DNA of 44,113 bases from Citrobacter braakii. Its GTDB lineage: Bacteria > Pseudomonadota > Gammaproteobacteria > Enterobacterales > Enterobacteriaceae. Below the pieces are notes generated by a model. That model was not told the DNA's origin, did not search any database, and saw only the letters and a program-made list of their open reading frames with translations. Positions 16,917 through 25,316 of this stretch are shown one piece after another. The stretch is taken from NCBI RefSeq assembly GCF_002075345.1, contig NZ_NAEW01000022.1, positions 1 through 44,113 on the forward strand. The letters are read 5' to 3'. Position numbers and translations under genes: made by a program. Numbering within the stretch: the stretch's first letter is position 1; each line of letters begins with the position of its first letter.

Positions 16917-19274
16917 ATGCACACACAGACAATATATGAATTAAGTCAGGAAGCGGAACGCTTGCTGATGCTCTCGCTTGAACATCTCAGGCAATTGCAA
17001 AAATTGCCTATGACGTCGTTGGATGATGTCGCGCTAAAACAAGGAGAGCATAGCAGACAGGTGGTTCAGCCCCTGCATTTCAGCGCGCGTGGCATGGATG
17101 TCCAGCAGGCAACGCTCAATAATGAACTGCGTAAGATTACGCGTCTGGAAATGGTGCTGGCGATTGTCGGTACCATGAAAGCGGGAAAATCGACGACGAT
17201 TAACGCGATTGTAGGGACCGAAGTTTTACCTAATCGTAATCGTCCCATGACGGCGCTACCAACGCTAATTCGCCATACGCCGGGGCAGAAAGAGCCGGTG
17301 TTGCATTTTTCACATGTCACGCCTATCGATGCCTTAATGAAGGTTTTACAGCAGCGCGTACGCGAGTGCGATCGCCAGCGTCTTACGCAGACCCTGGAAA
17401 TTGATAAGGATATGAATGTCCTGCTGCAGCATATTGAAAACGGCGTGGCATTTGAGCGGTATTATCTTGGCGCACAGCCTATTTTCCATTGCCTTAAAAG
17501 TCTGAATGACCTGGTGCGTTTGTCAAAAGCACTGGAAGTGGATTTTCCTTTTGCCGCCTATGCCGCGATTGAGCATATTCCGGTTATCGAGGTCGAATTT
17601 GTCCATTTGGGCGGTCAGGCGAGCTATCCTGGGCAATTAACCCTGCTGGATACGCCGGGGCCGAATGAGGCCGGGCAACCGCATCTACAAAAGATGCTGA
17701 ATGAACAGTTGGCGCGGGCTTCTGCGGTACTGGTGGTGATGGATTACACCCAACTGAAATCGATTTCCGATGAAGAAGTGCGCCACGCTGTCATGGCGGT
17801 CGGCAAGTCAGTGCCGCTGTATGCGCTGGTGAACAAATTCGATCAGAAAGACCGCAACAGTGACGATGAAGAGCAGGTGCGGGCATTAATTTCCGGCACG
17901 CTGATGCAAGGTGGGATTGCCCCGGAGCGAATCTATCCGGTTTCTTCGATGTGGGGGTATCTGGCGAACAGGGCGCGTCATGAGCTGATGGCTCGCGGGC
18001 GGCTGCCGGATCACCAGGTGCAACGTTGGGTACAGGATTTTGCCGAAGCGGCGCTTGGCCGACGCTGGTGCACCAACGATCTTGAGGATACGGAGCACAT
18101 CCGCCATGCAGCCGATCTGTTGTGGGAGGATTCACTGTTTGAGCAGCCGATCCAGAAAGTGATTCATGCCGCTTACGCCAATGCTTCGCTGTATGCGCTA
18201 CGCTCAGCGTCGCATAAGTTATTGAACTATGCGCAAAGCGCGCACGAATATCTGGAGTTTCGCGCCCATGGGTTAACGGTTGCCTATGAAAAACTGCGGC
18301 TGAACATCACGCATATTGAAGAGGATATGCAGCAGTTAGAAGTGAGTCAGGGGCGGGTGAGTGATGAAGTCAGTCATGAGGTCGAGCTGGCGCTGGAGGC
18401 TGCCGCGGCCTATCTCAATGAGCAACAGACTGAGATTCTGTGCGGCATCAACACGTTCTTTATCAAAGAAAACGTCCTGATGATGTCACAACATGGCCAG
18501 GGGGCTGGCGTTTCCTCGGCAGAAATGGCCGGAGAAATGCTGGTGTTGCACGATGAGGGGCAGGCGAAAATCGTGCTGGATAAAATGCGCTCGTCCTGTG
18601 AAGTTGTCTTGCTGGCAGCGCAGGAAAGCATCAGTCGGGATTTAGCTCTGCGCTTTGAACAGCTTGAGTCGACGCTGTCCCGGGCGCTAAATGACGCCAT
18701 ACGCCCCATTGAGCAGCGGGTGAAAGAGGAGCTGAACCACGCTGGTTTTCGTGCGCGGATCCGTTTTCCGGCGTTTCATGCGGCGATGTTTAACTTCAAC
18801 ACCCGCCAGTTGTTTAACGAGGCCATTGAGCAGGATATTCCGGCGGAAAATGCGCCGTCAACTGGCGGTGTGGTGCGTGATACCTTCTCTCGCTGGTTGA
18901 ATCAGCCCAACTGGGGATGGAATGAGTACGTCGAAACAAAAACGCGTTATCTCATTGATATGGGCGCACTGCATAAGAACCTTGTGCACTATGTCACCCA
19001 GTTTTGCCAACAAATTCGTAAAGCTTTAGCTGCGCAGGTCGATATTTCCGTTACGGCAGGCATGGCCACGTTTTTTGCTGATTTTTCACTGTGTTTGACG
19101 CAATTACAGGCGAGCCTGCGTGAGAGTCTGACCCTGCGCCAGCAAAATGAATCTGCGGTGAATGCCTTGAACGAACAACTGCAGCATCGCATTACGACTG
19201 CGGCATGGCTTTATGAAGATTCCCGCTTGCTGCGCGACGATATCAATACCCTTTTTGCAACCGAGCACACATGA
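16917..19274 (+). CDS. crfC: CrfC (YjdA), dynamin-like GTPase, clamp-binding sister replisome factor
   Basis: The 785-residue protein has the dynamin GTPase layout: P-loop GTMKAGKST (85-93), switch T in MTALPT (111-116), DTPG (245-248), NKFD (306-309), then a long helical stalk. In E. coli, CrfC binds the DNA polymerase sliding clamp and tethers sister forks to help equal nucleoid segregation. This protein appears about 40 residues longer than the 742-residue E. coli protein, with extra sequence in the stalk around 505-550. Its N-terminal clamp-binding motif differs (QPLHF at 51-55). It ends in a 4-bp overlap with yjcZ. Confidence 0.92.
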   Translation: MHTQTIYELSQEAERLLMLSLEHLRQLQKLPMTSLDDVALKQGEHSRQVVQPLHFSARGMDVQQATLNNELRKITRLEMVLAIVGTMKAGKSTTINAIVGTEVLPNRNRPMTALPTLIRHTPGQKEPVLHFSHVTPIDALMKVLQQRVRECDRQRLTQTLEIDKDMNVLLQHIENGVAFERYYLGAQPIFHCLKSLNDLVRLSKALEVDFPFAAYAAIEHIPVIEVEFVHLGGQASYPGQLTLLDTPGPNEAGQPHLQKMLNEQLARASAVLVVMDYTQLKSISDEEVRHAVMAVGKSVPLYALVNKFDQKDRNSDDEEQVRALISGTLMQGGIAPERIYPVSSMWGYLANRARHELMARGRLPDHQVQRWVQDFAEAALGRRWCTNDLEDTEHIRHAADLLWEDSLFEQPIQKVIHAAYANASLYALRSASHKLLNYAQSAHEYLEFRAHGLTVAYEKLRLNITHIEEDMQQLEVSQGRVSDEVSHEVELALEAAAAYLNEQQTEILCGINTFFIKENVLMMSQHGQGAGVSSAEMAGEMLVLHDEGQAKIVLDKMRSSCEVVLLAAQESISRDLALRFEQLESTLSRALNDAIRPIEQRVKEELNHAGFRARIRFPAFHAAMFNFNTRQLFNEAIEQDIPAENAPSTGGVVRDTFSRWLNQPNWGWNEYVETKTRYLIDMGALHKNLVHYVTQFCQQIRKALAAQVDISVTAGMATFFADFSLCLTQLQASLRESLTLRQQNESAVNALNEQLQHRITTAAWLYEDSRLLRDDINTLFATEHT

Positions 19275-20164
19275 CTAACGTGTTACTGGAAGGCCCCGGG
19301 CGGACGCTGGAGTGTGTCTACCCGAAGTTTATGGTCGATCTGGTTCAGGGAGATGAAACCAAACGTTCCGGTGGTTTTCTGCAACAGCAGCAGCGGCTGC
19401 GTGCGCGTCTGACGCAGGAGGTGCTATCCCAGACGCAGCTGCGAGCATGGGTGTTGGCAGGTGTGTCCAGCGAGCATCTGGTGATGCGTCTAAAACTGGT
19501 GGAAAAACTGGCGGGCATGATCGATCCGGGCCATCTGGCGCTGGTACGGATCGCCGAAGGGTTGATGTTTTTACAACAAACCGAACACCCGCGTGAACTC
19601 TCCACGCCTGGTCTTCAGCAGCAGATAAATTCACTCGCTGACTGGTTTACCCAGCGCGGCGCTTATAAAGAGAAGGCGGTAACGCAACGCGGCCTGACGG
19701 TGCAAGCGGGCGAACATAGCGAGCAAATTTTTACCCGCTGGCGGGCTGGCGCGTATGACGGCTGGTCGTTACCTGGACGCTGTTTTGTGGCGTTAGAGGA
19801 GCTGCGCTGGGGAGCCTTTGGTGACGCCTGCCGGTTAGCAAATGCCGATGTGGTGTCAATGCTAAAAGACAACCTGCGAACGATGGCTGCTCAGGCGCTG
19901 GCAGACAGCGTGAATGCGGCCCCCGCCACGCGTCATTACTATCATCATTGGCTCAGCACGCCGGTTGTTGGCGGCTCGGCTGAGCACAACGATATGTTGA
20001 GCTGGCTCGGGGACTGGTGCGATGCGCAGCGTCATCCGGTGAGCTGGTCGGTGACGCAGCGTTGGCAAAATGTGGCGTTGGGCATGCCGAGATTGTGTTC
20101 GGCGAAGCGGCTGGTTGATGCGATGGTTGAGGAGATTTTTGCACCGTTCCCGCTCATCAATTGA
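19271..20164 (+). CDS. yjcZ: YjcZ, conserved partner gene of crfC
   Basis: The 297-residue protein corresponds to E. coli YjcZ and has no membrane segment or known catalytic motif. The start codon overlaps the crfC stop by 4 bp (ATGA), so the two are translationally coupled and probably act together. The function is not established. A near-perfect hairpin overlaps its stop codon, and kdgT converges from the other side. Confidence 0.9.
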   Translation: MTNVLLEGPGRTLECVYPKFMVDLVQGDETKRSGGFLQQQQRLRARLTQEVLSQTQLRAWVLAGVSSEHLVMRLKLVEKLAGMIDPGHLALVRIAEGLMFLQQTEHPRELSTPGLQQQINSLADWFTQRGAYKEKAVTQRGLTVQAGEHSEQIFTRWRAGAYDGWSLPGRCFVALEELRWGAFGDACRLANADVVSMLKDNLRTMAAQALADSVNAAPATRHYYHHWLSTPVVGGSAEHNDMLSWLGDWCDAQRHPVSWSVTQRWQNVALGMPRLCSAKRLVDAMVEEIFAPFPLIN

Positions 20165-20176
20165 GCAGGAACGGTG
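20142..20176. terminator. hairpin at the yjcZ stop codon, between convergent genes
   Basis: CACCGTTCC-C-GCTCA pairs with TGAGC-A-GGAACGGTG around a 5-base loop, with one mismatch in 15 bp. The yjcZ stop lies in the loop-stem junction. No U-run follows on either strand, so it may act as a bidirectional barrier or mRNA end rather than a classical terminator. Confidence 0.6.
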
Positions 20177-20194
20177 AGTGGGATAAAGGCAGGT

Positions 20195-21193
20195 TTAGTG
20201 GTGCAGGGAGTCTGCCGGGGTAGCCGCCGTCTCATTGACTACCGGGTTTTTATTAAAGCGTTTGGCATACAGCGCGGTGATAATCGGCACCAGAATCGCG
20301 GTGACTATCACGCTGGCGGCAACCAGCGCCGTAGCGGATGCGGCAACCGGTTCAAATGCCGGGTTAATCTGGGCGATAATCACCGGGTTTGCCACTGCAG
20401 CGCCTGCCGCAGAAGAGGCTGCTACGCCTGCCGTACCGTTCCCGCCACCAATAACGCGGTCAGCAATAATCAGCGGAATACCGGTGATGACGATAACCGC
20501 GACGCCCAGCAGGATGCCCAGCAGACCCGTATCAACGATGACGCTCAGGTTAATCGTGTTGCCCAGCGCGAAGCCAAAGAACGGGATCAGCACCGGCGTG
20601 GCTTTGCTGAAGAAGGAACGCAGATCGTGATCCAGGTTACCCAACGCAAAACCAATCAGGAACGGTAATACCGCGCCGACAAAATGGTGTGGTTCGAAGG
20701 AAGCCAGACCCGCGGAGCCGAGGATCACCATGGTCATTAACGGACCGGATTCCAGAGACATCAACACAAATGCGCCAGACTCTTCTTTGGTTCCGTACTG
20801 GTTCATCAGGCTGGCGTACAAACCGCCGTTGGTCATGTCCATCGCTGAAACAATTGCCAGTACCGAAAGACCGGCAAAGAACCCGGTTTGAATACCGGTA
20901 TCAGGAATAAATGAAGCAGCAATCATTGCCACTACCCATGCCACGGCTATTTTAGTTAATACCAGTGTGCCGGATTTGCGTAATACCGTGCCGGTTGCTC
21001 GTAAATCAATAGATGCACCGATACAAAAAAACCACACTGCCAGAATCGGCACCGTTCCGCTGATCATTCCTTTGGTAAACGAACCGAAATACGCGCCGGT
21101 ATCCGGAGCTAACGTATTTAACACTGCGCCTAATAACAGAGGAATCAACATCATTCCGCCAGGGATGCGTTCAATCGTGGCTTTAATTTTCAT
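20195..21193 (-). CDS. kdgT: KdgT, 2-keto-3-deoxygluconate permease
   Basis: The 332-residue protein has about ten hydrophobic helices and the KdgT family features ([20 protein letters not shown] near the start, [14 protein letters not shown] mid-protein). KdgT imports 2-keto-3-deoxygluconate, a pectin and hexuronate breakdown product, with protons. I set the start at ATG 21193, with GAGG six bases upstream; the longer frame to 21280 adds 29 residues without support. E. coli has its kdgT elsewhere, near rhaT, so here the gene is inserted between yjcZ and proP. A KdgR-like operator lies about 210 bp upstream. Confidence 0.9.
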   Translation of the reverse strand: MKIKATIERIPGGMMLIPLLLGAVLNTLAPDTGAYFGSFTKGMISGTVPILAVWFFCIGASIDLRATGTVLRKSGTLVLTKIAVAWVVAMIAASFIPDTGIQTGFFAGLSVLAIVSAMDMTNGGLYASLMNQYGTKEESGAFVLMSLESGPLMTMVILGSAGLASFEPHHFVGAVLPFLIGFALGNLDHDLRSFFSKATPVLIPFFGFALGNTINLSVIVDTGLLGILLGVAVIVITGIPLIIADRVIGGGNGTAGVAASSAAGAAVANPVIIAQINPAFEPVAASATALVAASVIVTAILVPIITALYAKRFNKNPVVNETAATPADSLHH

Positions 21194-21399
21194 AAGCGTC
21201 CTCATCTCTTGTCGCAGGTAATACACGCGCAAGGAAATAAAAATTAATAAATTCAAATGGTTACTGGTATTTCTTAACAAAGAAAACAGCTATCTCTTTG
21301 TTTTATAAAATCTAACGCGGCATACGTTGAGCGTGTTGCTGCTCCCAGGGATATTGCGTCTGGAATTAGTTTGCATTCATAGGAACATTGATTCAATCA

Positions 21400-21420
21400 A
21401 AATAAAACGATGTTTTAGTT
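21400..21420. promoter_or_regulatory. KdgR-like operator upstream of kdgT
   Basis: A near-perfect palindrome centred at 21410 reads AATAAAACGATGTTTTAGTT (21401-21420). Nine of ten base pairs are symmetric. KdgR, the repressor of pectin and ketodeoxygluconate genes, binds AT-rich palindromes of the AAAC/GTTT type. The match and the gene agree; binding is inferred. Confidence 0.55.
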
Positions 21421-21662
21421 ATCTTCATCACATATTCCGAGCAAAAGTTCCTGAGTGCTCTGATTATTAAAAAAGCTGTGATCTTTTTGTGAAGAGATTA
21501 GGTGGGTTTTTGCCTAGCAGAATAATAGTGACTGTTGTGATTGTTGGTGCAACAAAGCGATTTATTCTTGTATTTAATTGCCAGAAAATCGCAAGCATTA
21601 CATGTAAAAAAGTTGACTAAGAATGACCTGATTTACGCATGTTGACGAAATGGAAATCTATA

Positions 21663-21698
21663 TGTGAAGTTGATCACAAATTTAAACACTGTTAGGGT
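21663..21698 (+). promoter_or_regulatory. proP P1 promoter with overlapping CRP site
   Basis: TGTGA-AGTTGA-TCACA at 21663-21678 is a perfect CRP core. It covers the -35 TTGATC (21670-21675), which is followed by a 17-bp spacer and the -10 TAGGGT (21693-21698). CRP bound here would block RNA polymerase. This agrees with E. coli proP P1, which CRP represses and osmotic upshift releases. Confidence 0.8.
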
Positions 21699-21777
21699 AA
21701 AGAGGTCATTAACCGCCCAATCAGGCGTCAACAGGTTCGGTTGTACTGCTCGTTTCTCGTCAGTGTAAGTAAACCTG

Positions 21778-21813
21778 CTACGCTTGTTACAGGGAATGCG
21801 TCTGTGCATTCCC
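21778..21813 (+). promoter_or_regulatory. proP P2 sigma-S-type -10 and 5'-end hairpin
   Basis: CTACGCTT at 21778-21785 is a sigma-S-type -10, as at E. coli proP P2, which depends on RpoS and Fis. About seven bases on, GGGAATGC (21792-21799) and GCATTCCC (21806-21813) form a perfect 8-bp stem around GTCTGT. A P2 transcript would start at or just before this stem. Confidence 0.65.
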
Positions 21814-21892
21814 CGCTCGGTGATGACCTTGACGCAGGGGCGTTGAGGGACTCGATCTGTAGCGTGACAGGGCTAAGTCTATGAGGACGAGT

Positions 21893-23395
21893 ATGCTAAA
21901 AAGGAAAAAAATAAAACCAATTACGCTGCGCGACGTTACCATCATTGATGACGGTAAACTGCGAAAAGCCATTACCGCGGCGTCGTTAGGTAATGCGATG
22001 GAGTGGTTTGATTTTGGTGTTTATGGGTTTGTTGCTTACGCATTAGGTAAAGTGTTCTTCCCGGGGGCTGACCCCAGCGTACAGATGGTTGCTGCTCTTG
22101 CCACCTTCTCTGTTCCCTTTCTGATTCGACCGCTTGGCGGATTGTTCTTCGGTATGCTTGGCGATAAATACGGTCGTCAGAAGATCCTCGCTATCACCAT
22201 TGTGATTATGTCGATAAGTACCTTCTGTATCGGTCTCATTCCCTCGTATGCCTCGATTGGTATCTGGGCGCCGATTCTGCTGTTGCTGTGTAAAATGGCG
22301 CAGGGGTTCTCGGTCGGCGGAGAGTATACCGGGGCGTCGATTTTTGTCGCAGAGTACTCGCCAGACCGTAAGCGCGGATTTATGGGCAGCTGGCTGGACT
22401 TCGGCTCGATTGCCGGGTTTGTGCTGGGTGCGGGCGTGGTAGTCCTGATCTCAACTATCGTCGGCGAAGAAAACTTCCTTGAGTGGGGCTGGCGTATTCC
22501 GTTCTTCCTGGCGCTACCGTTAGGGCTTATTGGCCTGTACCTGCGTCATGCACTGGAAGAGACTCCGGCGTTCCAGCAGCACGTGGATAAACTGGAGCAG
22601 GGCGATCGTCAGGGACTGCAGGACGGTCCGAAGGTGTCGTTTAAAGAGATTGCGACCAGGCACTGGCGCAGCCTGCTGGCATGTATTGGTCTGGTGATTG
22701 CCACCAACGTCACCTACTACATGCTGCTCACCTATATGCCGAGCTACCTGTCGCATAACCTGCATTACTCTGAAGACCACGGCGTGCTGATTATTATCGC
22801 CATCATGATTGGTATGCTGTTTGTGCAGCCGGTGATGGGTCTGCTCAGCGACCGCTTCGGACGCCGTCCGTTTGTGATTATGGGCAGTATTGCGCTGTTT
22901 GTGCTGGCTATTCCGGCATTTATTCTGATTAACAGTAACGTCATCGGCCTGATTTTCGCCGGGTTGCTGATGCTGGCGGTGATCCTCAACTGCTTTACCG
23001 GGGTGATGGCGTCAACGTTACCAGCGATGTTCCCGACGCATATTCGCTACAGTGCCTTGGCTGCAGCGTTTAATATCTCGGTATTGGTCGCCGGTCTGAC
23101 ACCGACGTTGGCCGCATGGCTGGTGGAAAGCTCTCAGAATCTGATGATGCCTGCTTATTATCTGATGGTGATTGCGGTGATAGGTTTAATTACCGGCGTG
23201 ACCATGAAAGAGACGGCTAATCAGCCGCTGAAGGGGGCTACGCCTGCCGCTTCGGATATTCATGAAGCGAAAGAGCTCCTCGGCGAGCACTACGATAATA
23301 TTGAGCATAAAATCGAAGATATCGATCAGGAAATTGCTGAGCTGCAGCTTAAGCGTACGCGCCTGGTGCAGCAGCATCCGCGGATTGATGAGTAA
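21893..23395 (+). CDS. proP: ProP, proton-coupled osmoprotectant transporter
   Basis: The 500-residue major facilitator superfamily symporter has 12 predicted membrane helices and the signature GDKYGRQK in the loop after helix 2. A hydrophilic C-terminus (about 455-500, with the heptad-like NIEHKIEDIDQEIAELQLKR) is the antiparallel coiled coil that tunes osmotic activation in E. coli ProP. It imports proline, glycine betaine and ectoine when osmolality rises. I set the start at ATG 21893, with GAGGA five bases upstream, giving MLKRKKIKPITLRD as in E. coli. Transcription is from P1 and P2 in the long upstream region. Confidence 0.96.
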   Translation: MLKRKKIKPITLRDVTIIDDGKLRKAITAASLGNAMEWFDFGVYGFVAYALGKVFFPGADPSVQMVAALATFSVPFLIRPLGGLFFGMLGDKYGRQKILAITIVIMSISTFCIGLIPSYASIGIWAPILLLLCKMAQGFSVGGEYTGASIFVAEYSPDRKRGFMGSWLDFGSIAGFVLGAGVVVLISTIVGEENFLEWGWRIPFFLALPLGLIGLYLRHALEETPAFQQHVDKLEQGDRQGLQDGPKVSFKEIATRHWRSLLACIGLVIATNVTYYMLLTYMPSYLSHNLHYSEDHGVLIIIAIMIGMLFVQPVMGLLSDRFGRRPFVIMGSIALFVLAIPAFILINSNVIGLIFAGLLMLAVILNCFTGVMASTLPAMFPTHIRYSALAAAFNISVLVAGLTPTLAAWLVESSQNLMMPAYYLMVIAVIGLITGVTMKETANQPLKGATPAASDIHEAKELLGEHYDNIEHKIEDIDQEIAELQLKRTRLVQQHPRIDE

Positions 23396-23416
23396 TCATG
23401 TGATTTATCATATCCA

Positions 23417-23433
23417 CTTAAGGTTGGCTTAAT
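23417..23433 (+). promoter_or_regulatory. PmrA box of pmrR
   Basis: The sequence is CTTAAG-GTTGG-CTTAAT, two direct half-sites with 5-bp spacing, a perfect match to the PmrA consensus YTTAAK-N5-YTTAAK. It lies 44 bp before the pmrR ATG and is identical, base for base, to the box before eptA. Confidence 0.88.
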
Positions 23434-23446
23434 CTGCGTCAGGCAA

Positions 23447-23474
23447 ACTCTCCTCCAGAGTATCGGAGGAGAGT
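23447..23474 (+). promoter_or_regulatory. perfect hairpin masking the pmrR ribosome-binding site
   Basis: ACTCTCCTCC (23447-23456) is fully complementary to GGAGGAGAGT (23465-23474), with loop AGAGTATC. The 3' arm contains the pmrR Shine-Dalgarno GGAGGA (23465-23470), seven bases before the ATG. If the transcript begins upstream of 23447, the ribosome-binding site is hidden in a 10-bp stem. The hairpin would also form in read-through RNA from proP. Confidence 0.7.
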
Positions 23475-23477
23475 GTC

Positions 23478-23567
23478 ATGAAAAACCGCATTTATGAAAG
23501 TTTGACCACCGTGTGCAGCGTGCTGATCGTCAGCAGCTTTTTGTACGTTTGGGTGAGTTCTTACTGA
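23478..23567 (+). CDS. pmrR: PmrR, small membrane peptide of the PmrA regulon (29 residues)
   Basis: The gene encodes 29 residues starting MKNRIYESL, with one hydrophobic helix (about residues 10-26), and ends in VSSY. In Salmonella and E. coli, PmrR is a PmrA-activated inner-membrane peptide that binds and inhibits LpxT, so that PmrC/EptA can use the lipid A phosphate; lower LpxT activity in turn feeds back on PmrB. GGAGGA lies seven bases upstream of the ATG and a perfect PmrA box lies at 23417-23433. Its last codons overlap the 3' end of pmrB on the other strand by 7 bp. Confidence 0.9.
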   Translation: MKNRIYESLTTVCSVLIVSSFLYVWVSSY

Positions 23568-24643
23568 CCTTTCGCTAATTCCACCCAAGCGCGAGTGCCG
23601 GTGGTTCCCTGACGATTTTGCAAATAGAAATGCCCGTGATGTAACTGGGTGATACGACTGACAATGCTCAGCCCCAGCCCAATCCCGCCAAAACGGCTGT
23701 CCATACGCACAAACGCTTTACTCAGCTCCCCGCATTTACTCTCATCAATGCCTGGGCCTTCATCTTCGACGGCGATAACGGCATCATGCTCTGTATTCAG
23801 GCTAATCGTAATATGGGTGCCTTCCGGGCTGTAACGATGCGCGTTCTCCACCAGATTTCGCAGCAGCATTCGTAATAGCGTCGCATCGCCACGTACGACA
23901 ACGTCCGCCGTGCTTTGCGGTAGGAGCAGCGTCTGCTGACGCTGGTCCAGCATGGTGCTGAGTTCATCGTAGGAGGGCAAAATCACGTCCTCCAGCAGTT
24001 TGACGTGCTGGTAGCTCCCGGCCGAGAACGACTGTCCTACGCGGGCGAGTTGCAGCAGTTGCGACACGCTGTCCATCATTTGGTCAAGGCGGGCAATTAA
24101 CGGTGAAACGTCGACCTTATGGGTTTTGGACAGTAATTCCAGATGCAGGCGAACGCCTGACAACGGGGTGCGCAGTTCGTGGGCGACATCGGCGGTAAAT
24201 AAGCGTTCGTTTTCAATGGTGCTCGTCAGCCGCGTCACCAGCTCGTTGAGCGCTGAGACGACCGCCTGGATCTCAACGGTTGAACTGTGAACTTCAATCG
24301 GAGCAAGGTTATCGGCTGCCCGCGTTTCTAACTCTTTTTGCAGATCCGCCAGCGGGCGAGTAATACGCCGCACTGCCTGGTAGCAAATCAGCAGCGTCAG
24401 GCTGACCATAAAAATACCGGGGACGATCAGGCTGGCGATGGCCTCGCGGATTTCATGCAGGATGTGGCGATCGTTGTTACGATTTTCGCGTAACGCCTGC
24501 TCAAATAGCTGTATTTGTTCGGTGCTTTCGTGCCACAACCAGAAGGTGCTAATCAACTGGAAGACCAGCAGAATAAGACCGATGGTCAGCATCAGGCGAT
24601 GACGCAGCGGGAGCGGTTTTTTTAGATATTGCAGTAGCTTCAC
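23561..24643 (-). CDS. pmrB: PmrB (BasS), sensor histidine kinase for iron, low pH and cationic peptides
   Basis: The 360-residue kinase has TM1 at about 16-36, a short periplasmic loop with the iron-binding ExxE motif EIRE (64-67), TM2 at about 70-90, HAMP, then H155 in AHELRTP, an N-box (LLRNLVENAHRY) and GIGLGLSI. It phosphorylates PmrA. The start is a GTG directly after the pmrA stop (TAAGTG), with GAGGA seven bases upstream, so translation is coupled. It is co-transcribed with eptA and pmrA from the PmrA-controlled eptA promoter. Confidence 0.95.
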   Translation of the reverse strand: MKLLQYLKKPLPLRHRLMLTIGLILLVFQLISTFWLWHESTEQIQLFEQALRENRNNDRHILHEIREAIASLIVPGIFMVSLTLLICYQAVRRITRPLADLQKELETRAADNLAPIEVHSSTVEIQAVVSALNELVTRLTSTIENERLFTADVAHELRTPLSGVRLHLELLSKTHKVDVSPLIARLDQMMDSVSQLLQLARVGQSFSAGSYQHVKLLEDVILPSYDELSTMLDQRQQTLLLPQSTADVVVRGDATLLRMLLRNLVENAHRYSPEGTHITISLNTEHDAVIAVEDEGPGIDESKCGELSKAFVRMDSRFGGIGLGLSIVSRITQLHHGHFYLQNRQGTTGTRAWVELAKGQ

Positions 24644-25312
24644 TTAGCTTTCCTCAGTGGCAACCAGCATATAGCCAAATCCCCTGACTGTGCGGATACG
24701 TGATTTACCCACTTTGTCCCGCAGGTTGTGAATGTGCACTTCCAGCGTATTGGTCGACGGTTCGTTATCCCAGCTGTAGATGTCGTTATACAGGATCTCC
24801 CGGTGTACCGGGCTGCCCGCTTTAAGCATCAGGCGCGACAGGAGTGCGTATTCTTTCGGCGTTAAGATAACCTCTTGTCCATCCATCCACACCTGGCGAC
24901 GACCGATATTCAGCGTCAGGTTACTGACAATGAGTTCACTTTCACCCTGATTGTTATGACGACGCAGCAGCGCCCGGATGCGGGCATGCAGTTCTTCCAG
25001 TGCGAACGGTTTGACCAGATAGTCATCGGCGCCAACGTCCAGCCCGCTGACTCGGTCTTTCACTGTATCGCGGGCGGTGAGGATAAGCACCGGCACGGTG
25101 TATTTTTTCTGTCTGATGCGGTTCAGGAAGTGCAGGCCGTCTTCATCCGGTAAGCCCAGGTCCAGAACCACCAGACTGTAATGGCCGGTCTCCAGACACT
25201 GCTCCGCGGCACGGGCCGTTGATACGCCGTCGCAGGCATAGCCTTCTGTTTGCGCGGCGAGTATCAGTCCCTGTAATAACAACGTATCGTCTTCAACAAT
25301 CAGAATTTTCAT
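24644..25312 (-). CDS. pmrA: PmrA (BasR), OmpR-family response regulator
   Basis: The 222-residue regulator has a receiver domain (acidic D8-D9, phospho-acceptor D51 in VVLDLGLP, K near 100 in LVKPF) and a C-terminal winged helix of the OmpR type (about 125-218). Phospho-PmrA activates lipid A modification genes, including eptA and pmrR here. I used ATG 25312 (MKILIVEDD); a longer frame to 25348 overlaps eptA. It lies 4 bp after eptA and directly precedes pmrB. Confidence 0.96.
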   Translation of the reverse strand: MKILIVEDDTLLLQGLILAAQTEGYACDGVSTARAAEQCLETGHYSLVVLDLGLPDEDGLHFLNRIRQKKYTVPVLILTARDTVKDRVSGLDVGADDYLVKPFALEELHARIRALLRRHNNQGESELIVSNLTLNIGRRQVWMDGQEVILTPKEYALLSRLMLKAGSPVHREILYNDIYSWDNEPSTNTLEVHIHNLRDKVGKSRIRTVRGFGYMLVATEES

Positions 25313-25316
25313 TCGT

